Positions 43,441 through 52,995 of a stretch of 64,000 nucleotides of DNA are shown here, in pieces. The notes beneath the pieces are model-generated. The model saw nothing but the letters and a program-made list of their open reading frames with translations. It was not told the origin of the DNA and did not search any database. Source of the stretch: Cordylochernes scorpioides (taxonomy: Eukaryota; Arthropoda; Arachnida; Pseudoscorpiones; Chernetidae); assembly GCA_030710605.1 (NCBI GenBank), contig CP092868.1, positions 27,561,646 to 27,625,645 on the forward strand, given 5' to 3'. Both the position numbers and the translations under genes were made by a program. Numbering within the stretch: position 1 is the stretch's first letter; each line of letters opens with the position of its first letter.

Positions 43441-43935
43441 AAAATTTTAAGAGGCAGCAATATCTTTTTACAAATTAATATGATATATATAATGTATATT
43501 TATATAGAGGTTTTCATGAAAAAGGATATCTAAGCTAAAAAAAAAACAACAAGTATGTAAATTTATTTAGAATCTTTGATTAAACACTTTTATTATTACT
43601 GTATTACTGCATTATTACAAGTATTACTGCATCATGTTTTATTCACCTATTTATTACTTCTGTTATAATAAACTTATTTTTCAGTTATTTCAAAATTAAT
43701 TCTGAAATGTTTTATTCTCTGATATTTTTCTCCTATCGTTAACATGTTTTATATAATGTATGTATATATTTATATACATGTTATTTCGTTCTGCTTCAAA
43801 TATTCGCTTGAAGAGACAATTTTGGAGTATGACACCAACGAAGAAGACTTTGTATTATCATCTATAAGAAAGAATGAATAAATACATATGTCTAATTACT
43901 TTAAACAGAGTAATTTATCTATTATTTACCTTTTC
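43441..43935. other. AT-rich spacer
   Basis: No supported feature. Confidence 0.45.
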
Positions 43936-43939
43936 TGTA

Positions 43940-44460
43940 CCTTTGTTGTTGTTGTCGTGTCCAATGAAGAGTCCCAGATGTCTCCGTACATCTCTATCAC
44001 AGCAGCAGCAATGTCCACTATCTTGGGTGTGTAAAGCTGCTGCTCTGGGTCTATGTTAATTATAATTATTTATTGTTGTTGTCGTGTCCAATGAAGATCC
44101 TCAGATATCTCCATGCATCTCTATCACAGCAATGTTCTCTATCTTGGGTGTGTAAAGCTGCTGCTCTGGGTCTATGTTAATTATAATGACTTCTTGTTGT
44201 TGTCGTGTCCAATGAAGAGTCTCAGATATCTCCATGCATCTCTATCACAGCAATGTTCTCTATCTTGGGTGTGTAAAACTGCTGTTCTGGGTCCATGTCA
44301 ATTTTCTGTTGTTGTTGTTGTCGTGTCCAATGAAGAGCCTCAGATGTCTCCATGCATCTCTATCACAGCAATGTTCTCTATCCTAGATGTGTAAAACTGC
44401 TGTTCTGGTTCCATGTCAATTATAATGACTTCTTGTTGTTGTCGTTTCCGAAGAAGAGCC
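43940..44460 (-). repeat. Tandem array of a LINE 3'-terminal unit, ~120 bp x4-5
   Basis: GTCGTGTCCAATGAAGA recurs at ~43949, 44080, 44202 and 44322, with a variant at ~44443. On the minus strand each unit spells MDPEQQ(F/L)YTPKI... to a stop plus the tail. Confidence 0.85.
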
Positions 44461-44590
44461 TCAGATATCTCCATGCATCTCTATCACAGCAGCAGCAATG
44501 TTCATTATCTTGGGTGTGTAAAGCTGCTGTTCTGGGTCCATGTCAATTTTCTGCAAGGCTGCGGCCATTGCTGGGCATGAGAATGCCTTT
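44461..44590 (-). pseudogene. LINE ORF2 C-terminal end
   Basis: The minus strand reads FSCPAMAAALQKIDMDPEQQ then LYTPKIMNIAAAVIEMHGDI and a stop. This is the same terminus as 42174-42390 but truncated inside the zinc knuckle (only its last Cys remains). It again leads straight into a tail array. Confidence 0.7.
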
Positions 44591-44964
44591 GTGGTGTTTT
44601 GATTATGTATGTTTATAGTGTGTTTTTGTGTCATTAGTGTTTTGATTATGAAAATTCGCTCTAAAATGTAAATGACAAGAATAAGACCATCTGAAATATT
44701 ATCCTTCGAAGAAAAATTCGTTAAGGAATTAGCTATCAAAAGATTTTCGGGGAAAAATTATTTTGGAAGATAAATATAAAATAAGATTGCGCTATTTTAT
44801 ATTATCTTGATCATATAGAATTCAATAAAAAAGCGCTAAAAGATCCATGGCTTAATTACAATATTAACAAGTAGTTTGTTCATGAGATAAGGTGATTAAA
44901 GTTATGAATTACTGAAAGGTTCCATCTCAAACATCCAACTCATTCTAAAAAAGCATAGGATGCC

Positions 44965-45190
44965 TCTCCCGTCAAATTAAGAGTCAACACAAGACGCCAT
45001 CTATTGACCTTATTCGCAAACTAGCAGCCTGGGGTCGGTAACAAAGCCACAACACCAGCTTTGGTAAACTGAGAAGCGTCCACCTAGAGACCATGGTTTC
45101 GGGCTAATGGCCAACGTCAACCTAGGGCGGATTTTATTTCATGAGATCCACACGGGATCTAATGGAATCTTCACAAACTGCCAAAGAGGT
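44965..45190. mobile_element. Element H, left portion with an unoccupied U6 site
   Basis: GATGCCTCTCCCGTCAAATT, AGACGCCATCTATTGACC, AGAGACCATGGTTTC, then ATGAGATCCACACGGGATCT and AATGGAATCTTCACAAACTG. The last block is the sequence that is split by the U6 pseudogene at 4772-4886. Confidence 0.65.
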
Positions 45191-45229
45191 GTTTAGCTGG
45201 TAAATTGGCTTTTATTCCAACCACTTTTA

Positions 45230-45365
45230 TATATCACAGTGATATTACAGTGACCTTTATTGTAGACACACGAGATAACCAAATGTGAACAAAATTGACT
45301 CTTTCCTCTTAAAAAAGGCAACATCGAAGACTTTTCCCTTCTTTAAATTTTGTCCATGAGTCTAA
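45230..45365. mobile_element. MITE family V, single-unit inverted copy
   Basis: CACAGTGATATTACAGTGAC, ACACGAGATAACCAAATGTG and the end AAATTTTGTCCATGAGTCTA. Confidence 0.7.
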
Positions 45366-45384
45366 TTGTACTTAGTATCTATTT

Positions 45385-45660
45385 ATATATTTATAATTAT
45401 ATGTAATTCTGCTGTCCTTAATGCTTATGTCCATAGTTCATCTAAAATACCCATCCCAAGAGTCTAGCATCAGTATCACTATAAAAGGAAGATCGAAAAA
45501 TGCAATATAACAGCGCTATGGTAGATTAAACTGGCGAAACCGCTGGGAGGGTTCACCACTGATGAGCCAGGCCCTTCCATTATTTTTTCTATTGCAGTAA
45601 GGACAGTAGAAATTGTTTAATTTTTCAAAGAATTATACGCGTCTATAATAGTTTCGAATT
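45385..45660. mobile_element. MITE family J, right-end copy
   Basis: CCATAGTTCATCTAAAATAC, AAGGAAGATCGAAAAATGCA, ACTGGCGAAACCGCTGGGAG, TGCAGTAAGGACAGTAGAAA, TTATACGCGTCTATAATAGT. Confidence 0.85.
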
Positions 45661-45734
45661 TACATTGTCTTTTTGTTTATAGTTTCTCTTTTACTATATC
45701 TCTTAGTGTGTATTACCAATGAGGTATTTCAATA

Positions 45735-46000
45735 AAATTGTAGGCATAATCTAATTGATGTAAATAATTATATGTAAATAATCTTTGTCAGGATTTGAAT
45801 GACGAATCCTGTATGGGACTTTGATTCCAGTAAAAGGCTTGTTGCTGCTGTTGTATATAGTCACAGTGTAGAAAATACTATACTATACCTACTACATATA
45901 TCTCTGTATTCTTAGTTCTCTTCTCTTCAATTACTCTGTAAACTGGCGAATCCTTTATAGGACGAGAGGTCCTCAATAAAGGCTTTTGATGTTGTTGTAT
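45735..46000 (+). mobile_element. Two LINE 3' tails in tandem
   Basis: Near-identical to 22195-22465: ATGACGAATCCTGTATGGGA ... GTAAAAGGCTTGTTGCTGC and GGCGAATCCTTTATAGGACG ... CAATAAAGGCTTTTG. It is preceded by the same ATAATCTAATTGATGTAAAT block, so the pair was copied as a unit. Confidence 0.75.
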
Positions 46001-46189
46001 TTCAATAAAATTTCTTAAAATTGGTATTTTTAAACTTCAGTCATCTAAGAACGGCGAAGAATAAATTCCTACTTAAGAAGATAGAAGAGGTTTGAGAAGT
46101 CTGAGTCAATGGGTCCCTCAAGGCGAGATTCTAGCCATGATATCATGTACTTAGCAAGGTGATTAGCTCCTTCAAACATCGTCGAAATC

Positions 46190-46840
46190 TTGTTCCTCTT
46201 TGGAGGAAACTTTTCACGCATCTTTAAACACCTCCTTTTATTGATAAACTCTTTTATAAACTTAAGGATTGTTTGGTTTGTTTGTAATTCCCTATATAGT
46301 AATTCCCAATATGCATTGATTTTCTATATAAGATTTTTCCATGTTTGTAGAATATTTTTTAATGTATCTTTAAATAAACCCTTTTCATTGATAAACTTTT
46401 TTATAAACTTAAAGATTATAAACAACATATACTAAATTGTATCGGAAAAGACAAAGGATCCCTGTACAGAGAACCAAGAAGAGTTCTTGAACTTCTTTAT
46501 GAGCACGACCCCCAAGATCTTGTCTAATTTAGACTAATAAAAGGATAAGAAAAAAAAAAGATTATTTGGTTTATTTGTAATTATTTATATATAGTCTTCT
46601 TTTGTATTCATTTTTTGTTGTTGTTCTCTATACAAGATTTTTCTATGACTGTAGAAAATTCTTTAATATATCTTTAAACACCCTTTTATTGATAAATTAT
46701 TTTATGAACTTAAGGAATGTTTGGTGTATTTGGAATTATTTATATATATTCTTCTTTTGTTGATTTTATGCATTGTTGTTCTGTATTTAGATTTCTCTAT
46801 GTCTGTAAAAAACTCTTCATGCATCTTTAAATGTTGGTTT
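46190..46840. repeat. Degenerate tandem repeat, ~150-170-bp unit, ~3.5 copies, with an insertion
   Basis: CATCTTTAAACACC-type, TTTTATTGATAAAC, ATAAACTTAAGGATTGTTTG and CTATATAAGATTTTTC recur. The second unit is broken by the retroposon at 46424-46558. Confidence 0.75.
46424..46558 (+). mobile_element. Short 5'-truncated retroposon with coding-like 3' end and A-tail
   Basis: About 120 bp with two open plus frames. One reads GKDKGSLYREPRRVLELLYE then HDPQDLV and a stop; the other reads TENQEEFLNFFMSTTPKI. A short UTR, AATAAAAGGAT and ten A residues follow. AAAGATTAT occurs on both sides. It is probably the 3' end of a LINE ORF, but the family is not recognised. Confidence 0.5.
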
Positions 46841-47084
46841 TATTCCATATCACCAAAGTAAGTACCAAATAAAACAAATTATTTACAATAGATACAGATG
46901 TAGAGTAACATAAATAAGTCTAATACTTATCATACTTCTTACTAATTTAATTAATTACTAAACAAAGACCATATCATTATATATAAAATACGTAAACAAC
47001 AGGTTTGTTGGTCAAAATACATTAAACAAAATATCATAGAATATTATAAAATTCTAAGATTTAACATAAGTTTATTTTATGAAA

Positions 47085-47252
47085 AAGGCATCTCCTTATC
47101 GTGCAACTGAAAGTTTCTGACCATTAATGGGTGTTTGGCCAATTGTGAATTAATTAAAAATCAACGAGAATAGTTGATATTTATTCCGATAGATGGCGCA
47201 AGCCATCAGCAACTTTCAGTTGCACGATAAGGAAGTACCTTTTTCATAATTT
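47085..47252. mobile_element. MITE family E, full foldback copy
   Basis: Termini AAAAAGGCATCTCCTTATCG and CGATAAGGAAGTACCTTTTT are inverted and include GTGCAACTGAAAGTT. Interior TTGATATTTATTCCGATAGA. Confidence 0.8.
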
Positions 47253-47656
47253 ATTCACCTTATCCCAGTACAATATCACATTCATACTATTTTTTCACAT
47301 AAGTTTATTTATGATTCAAGAAATTCTATCTATGGAAATTCTATTAAGCATCAAATAATCAATAGGTTTATAGTTTAATTTAAACTAAATATCATTTCTA
47401 CATATCATAACTATACTATCCTAACTAGAGATTAGTATAATTAGTATGCGCTAGATTATATATATAGAGAAAGACTTAATTAGTAGGCTGCTTTCAAATT
47501 CTAAGATGTCGGCAGGGAAAGAGGGATGTACCTTAATTAAAGGAAGAATGGAACAAGATGTGTAGACAAGGGATAGAAGCATTTTCTCCCATAGGGAATT
47601 CGTAATTTAATTCAAGGCTAGATAGCTAGCCCTCACGTTTAAAAGAGCATACACTG

Positions 47657-48154
47657 TTAGATAATAAAAATTCATATATTGGATTTAATAAAATATTTAT
47701 TTGCCAATATTTCGGTTGGCTGAACGCCAAACCTTTATCAAGGCGTTACATTTTTGCATATTATTTTTTATATATACAAAAATGTAACGCCTTGTTAAAG
47801 GTTTAGCGTTCAGCCAACCGAAATACACCTATCCCCTTATTTACACGGTAGATACGTTCCTGAGAAAAACGTGTAAATCGGGGGATAGGTGTACACAGAA
47901 ATAAAAATAAAATGCATTGACAGGTTAAAATATGTAGTCAGCACATAAGCTCGGGATTCCTCGTGAGATGTGTACACAGCGCATGTGTTCAATCACAGTA
48001 GCATTTAGTATAGTGCGATAAAAACAACAAAAAACTTATTTGGAAAACCGTGTAAAAGCGAAAACGTGTAAAAAAGTACCATGTAAATCGGGGGATAGGT
48101 GTATTGGCAAATTATTATTTTATTAAATCCAATATATGAATTATTATTATCTAA
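47657..48154. repeat. Foldback C copy split by MITE D
   Basis: TTAGATAATAAAAATTCATA ... TTCGGTTGGCTGAACGCCAA and its reverse complement form a palindrome. Its right arm is interrupted at 47826-48101. Confidence 0.85.
47826..48101. mobile_element. MITE family D nested in foldback C, TA duplication
   Basis: Same termini as 16027-16280. TA flanks it at 47824-47825 and 48102-48103. The opposite arm of the foldback shows the uninterrupted sequence CCAACCGAAATATTGGC. Confidence 0.9.
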
Positions 48155-48204
48155 TGATTTAATATGGATTACTCTATTTTCAAAAAACTGTTTTATTGTA
48201 TCGA

Positions 48205-48385
48205 AAATATCAAGTCTTGGAATATCTTAAGATATAAAAGTATTTATTGATGACGTCAGTACGACTAGTTGACAATTATCAACAAAACCTCAACAAAACT
48301 ATATATAGCTAAAGAATATTGAAAAACCAAGCTATGGAACAACTATAATGATTTTACAAATAGAGAGTAATGGTCTGTTACCTAT
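48205..48385. repeat. Interspersed repeat P
   Basis: Homologous to 56700-56885 (AGTCTTGGAATATCTT, TATTGATGACGTCAG, GACTAGTTGACAA). No termini were recognised. Confidence 0.55.
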
Positions 48386-48469
48386 TTTCTTTGAATAATT
48401 AAATTAAAGTTAAATAATATATTATGTAATGAGGTATTTTTTTCTATGCAAAGATGTCATATTGTATCC

Positions 48470-49930
48470 CCTCACTGAAGATATTGTTACACACAAACAA
48501 TGGGATAACAATTTGAATGTATGCTGTTGCCTGATGGTTGAAGTTTCTTTTAATCATATGTATCACCCTATGCACACAATGTGAATTTATTATGTTTGCC
48601 ACTTATTTCACGTATTTGTTTATTACATGTATCGGCTTATGCACACACAATGTGATTACAATGTCAATGTATGCTGTTCACCTGTTGTTTTAAGTATTTG
48701 TTAATCACATATCACTGTATACATACACAATGTAAATTTATGCTGTTTGCCTTTTATTTAAAGTATTGTTAATCAGATTTATCGGCCTATATACACAATG
48801 TGATTACAATGTAAATGTATGCTGTTCACCTGTTGTTGTTGCTCTTCATTGGAAAATAGGTGCCGTTGCCACGTTAGTGACCTTTGACCAGAATTTGGTT
48901 AAATATTCCAAGAGTCCAGGGGGGACCGTAGGCTGTTTGCCTGTTGTTTGAAGTATTTTATAATCACTGGTATCGGCTTATACACACATTGTTATTACAA
49001 TGTCAATGTATGCTCTTTGCCTCTTGTTTGAAGTATTATGTAAACAGATTTATCGCGGCTTATACAATGTGAATGTATGCTGTTCACCTCTTATTTGAAG
49101 TATTTGGTAATCACATATATCGGTTTAAATACACACACAATGTAATTACAATGTGAATGTATCCTGTTTTCCTCTTGTTTTAAGTATTTGGTAATAAGAT
49201 GGATCGCGGCTTATACAATATGAATGTATGATGTTCACCTTTTATTTGAAGTATTTGGTAATCACATATATCGGTTTATACACACACACAATGTAATTAC
49301 AATGTGAATGTATCCTGTTTGCCTCTTGTTTCAAGTATTATGTAAACAGATTTATCGCGGCTTATACAATGTGAATGTATGATGTTCACCTCTTATTTGA
49401 AGTATTTGGTAATCACATATATCGGTTTATACACACACACAATGTTATTACAATGTCAATGTATGCTGTTCACCTCTTATTTGAAGTATTTGGTAATCAC
49501 ATATATCGGTTTATAAACACACACAATGTAATTACAATGTGAATGTATCCTGTTTGCCTCTTGTTTGAAGTATTATGTAAACAGATTTATCGCGGCTTAT
49601 ACAATGTGAATGTATGATGTTCACCTCTTATTTGAAGTATTTGGTAATCACATATATCGGTTTACAGACACACACAATGTAATTACAATGTGAATGTATC
49701 CTGTTTGCCTCTTGTTTGAAGTATTATGTAAACAGATGGATCGCGGCTTATACAATGTGAATGTATGCTGTTCACCTCTTATATGAAGTATTTGGTAATC
49801 ACATATATCGGTTTATAAACACACACAATGTAATTACAATGTGAATGTATCCTGTTTGCCTCTTGTTTTAAGTATTTGGTCATTAACATGTATCGATACC
49901 TATACACACAATGTGATTACAATGTGGATG
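48470..49930. repeat. Tandem array of ~150-bp composite units
   Basis: Two related ~75-bp subunits alternate. One has ACAATGTAATTACAATGTGA, TGTATCCTGTTTGCCTCTTG and AAACAGATTTATCGCGGC. The other has GATGTTCACCTCTTATTTGA and GGTAATCACATATATCGG. Units become more regular after 49100. A 97-bp LINE fragment is inserted at ~48836-48932. Confidence 0.88.
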
Positions 49931-50110
49931 TGATGTGCAGCGACGATGTGATACACCACCTTGCTGAAGTTCAATGTCCTCTCCACGGTAGGTCCAGGCT
50001 TCTGTAGCCGCCAATTTCCGGCCTCGTGCCAATGACCGTGGAGCTTCGACCGCCTTCCACTGGGATTCTGACCTTTTATCTTTAGCCTTCTTAATCTGAA
50101 ACTACCAATA
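49931..50110. other. GC-richer 170-bp patch, unidentified
   Basis: Contains CCTCTCCACGGTAGGTCCAG and CGGCCTCGTGCCAATGACCG, well above local GC. No product was recognised. Confidence 0.3.
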
Positions 50111-50334
50111 TACGAATTCTCACAAAGGTTGAGAAAGACTTCAGACGTTTATTTTGGAATGGCAAGCTTTCGATCATAACAATTTCGACTAGCCAATATG
50201 TAAATTCAGGAACGTAACAACCGAGCTATTGGTCTATCTAAAAATAGCTTATCTGAAATTATAGAAACGTATCGCCTCTGAAGCATTTGGTAATCTTTGA
50301 AAAATCGCTTTAAAACTATTTGATTTTAGAGAAT

Positions 50335-50505
50335 ATTATTTCTTATAAATTCTCCATCAGAGTACAATTCCCATCCTATAGTTTTTACCTTCAATGACCC
50401 TCTAGATCTATTCTTCCACCAGAGAACAAGTCCCATCCTATAGTTGTTAACTTCCTTGACCCTCTAGATCTATTCTTTCACCAAAGCACAATCCCATCTT
50501 GTATA
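50335..50505. repeat. Tandem repeat, ~61 bp x2.7
   Basis: CCCATCCTATAGTTGTTAAC, TTGACCCTCTAGATCTATTC, CCACCAGAGAACAAG recur. Confidence 0.85.
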
Positions 50506-51300
50506 TATCTAATTATTTATTATTGATATCCCAACATGAAAAAGAGCATTCTTTACAAACCAATTCTTATATATAAAGAGAGTTCTTTCTCATATTATCT
50601 TTCTAAAGCTATTGATCAACTATAAAAAGAGTATTTCATAAAATTTATAGTTAGTAAAAGAAATGATTAGAAATGTTTCAGTCTTTATCCATATTTTGGC
50701 AATGAATTAATGTTTTTAAACGGTTCACACATAACCGAAGGCTTAGAATAACTCAACAATTTACATTTGAGTCTAAAGAAATAATTAAGAATGAATGAAA
50801 AATAGGTACTTTTGTGAGGGGGCGTTTAAAAGAGGTTCTACTCTATTTTTCTAATATTTATGGCAATAATTTAATCTCAGTTAATCAATTATGTTTATCC
50901 TTTAAGACTTCAAAACCTTTTAACTTTTCATCAAGGATTTACCTGTCCGGAAAAACACCTTTTTGAAAATGAAGTCACAAGTCGAGTGGAGAAGTTATAA
51001 TAGAATTTATATTGATTTTTTTATTTTCTCTTCGCCAGGAAATATTCTATGGATTTTTTAACGTCAACCTTTCATAGAAATTTCTTTTCCTTCTTAAAAA
51101 AGCTAAAATTACATTTCAAAAAACTAAAGAGACTTTTTATTTATTTTTTTGTTGAAATGTCTTTTTAGACTTTGGTGAAAACCCTTTTAATTTTATAGGA
51201 AGTTCTCTTAAAACCTATAGAAAATATTTTTCACCTTTATTTTAGAAAACATAATGGTTTTTCTATATTAGTATGTTTTTATGAATGTTTTCATAAGGCA
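50506..51300. other. AT-rich spacer
   Basis: No supported feature. Confidence 0.45.
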
Positions 51301-51488
51301 ATAAAAAGCGCCATCTTTATTCATAAATAGGTACTATGTAACGCTAAAAGAGTTTTACCCTTTTTTTTCAAATAAATCAATTTTATATTTCTCACTGCAG
51401 TAAAAATGCTTTATTATAAAAGTAAGAATATCGCGGACACTATAAATATTCCTATATTTATAAATATACGTATAATTTATTCTTATGT

Positions 51489-51928
51489 ATACACTCATGG
51501 ACAAAACTTAAGGAAGTTGTACCTTTTAGCATGTATATCGGGATTCAGATAATAACTCTGAAAGATATTAGATACAGACAGTGACCTTTATTGAAGACAC
51601 ACGAGATAACCAAGTGTGAACAAGACTTAAGGAAGTTGTACCTTTCAGCATGTATATCGGGATTCAGACGATAACTGAAAGATATTACAGTGACCTTTAA
51701 TGAAGACATACGAGATAACCAAGTGTGAACAAAACTTAAGGAAGTTTTACCTTTCAGCATGTATATCGGGATTCAGACAATAACTTTGAAGGATATTTGA
51801 TACACAGTGACCTTTATTGAAGACAAACGAAATAATCAAATGTGAACAGCCACTGTCTCCTTAAAATAGCAGACAACCGACGATATCAGAGACGTTCCAC
51901 TTCTTGAAGTTTTTCCAGGAATGTATAA
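51489..51928. mobile_element. MITE family V, inverted, three internal units
   Basis: Starts TACACTCATGGACAAAACTT, has three units on the minus strand, and ends at the diverged right terminus GAAGTTTTTCCAGGAATGTA. Confidence 0.8.
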
Positions 51929-52139
51929 TATATGTCGTTATTTTTTAATAATATTTTATCATTGTGGTAATTTGGAAGTTGATTTTAGAGCCTTTTATGA
52001 TACACTAATGCATAATTTCATACTTATATATACGATTATATATATAAATTTCAAAGAGTTGATACTACACATACAGGATCATAGGAACAAAAAGATATGA
52101 TTTTTTTATTTTGTTAGTAAAAAATCACAAATATACATA

Positions 52140-52450
52140 TTATAAATAAAAAGATTTTCTGCTGATTTTGATTATCTCGAGAATTATGCTATGGTAATGC
52201 AGTCGTAGTTAAATTCTTGAAAGTATGATAAAAATATTGAAGATTAGAAATAGCTTTAATTGAGCTTATGGGATATATAAAAACAATTTGATAAAGGTAC
52301 TGCCTGTCTTAAGGCGTAAGAATCTAAAAAATTAAAAACTTATTTACATAATGTACAAAAGGTTTGAGCCAGCCATCGGGAAACAACAACAATTAGTTTT
52401 TATAAGGGAAGCGTGACCTCTGGCGGTCGATTTAGCAGAGTATTTGTATC
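52140..52450. mobile_element. Interspersed repeat M
   Basis: See 5110-5660. Ends TGACCTCTGGCGGTCGATTT. Confidence 0.55.
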
Positions 52451-52656
52451 TATGAAATATAATTTTAAATAAAATAATATTTTAATATAACATACATAAT
52501 TTTAAAGAACGTACAAATAACAAGAGAATAAAGAATATTTCGTAATAAATTTTTATGATAACTGTATAAATTTTAAAAATAATGTGGTCTTAAATATTAT
52601 TTGTGTGTATTAAAAAAAATGTTCTTTAAACATTAAAGTCAAATATTTTCCCTAAA
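52451..52656. other. AT-rich spacer
   Basis: No supported feature. Confidence 0.4.
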
Positions 52657-52724
52657 ATATCCAAACTACGTAGAACTGCTCTTCACTGAAGGTTAATAAC
52701 GAGTTTACAAAGTGGGAAGAGGAG

Positions 52725-52797
52725 CTTCTTTTTATTAGCATGCACACAAGCTTTCGGACATATCGTCCTTCATCAGGTAAGAGTAATAAACGCGCTG
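52725..52797 (-). ncRNA. Hammerhead-like motif in PLE 3' terminus (minus copy)
   Basis: The minus strand reads CTGATGA (52776-52770), a GGAC/GTCC stem, then GAAAG (52755-52751). Upstream TTTATTA can pair with downstream TAATAAA. Core boxes match the hammerhead consensus CUGANGA...GAAA, but one extra A precedes the stem. PLEs are known to carry hammerhead motifs in their terminal repeats. Self-cleavage here is inference. Confidence 0.5.
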
Positions 52798-52995
52798 AGG
52801 ATCCATATATACACAAAGCTGAAAAGAAAATTTACATAACTGCAAAAGATAAAAGTATTTAAAGATAAAAATAAGAACCAAATATGCTAAAAAATATGCT
52901 AAAAAGATTATAGGGATTAAATGCTAATAAATCTGGACTAAGTACATATGCACTATGAATGGTGTTAATCAAGGGCAGGTAAATGCAACCTATGG

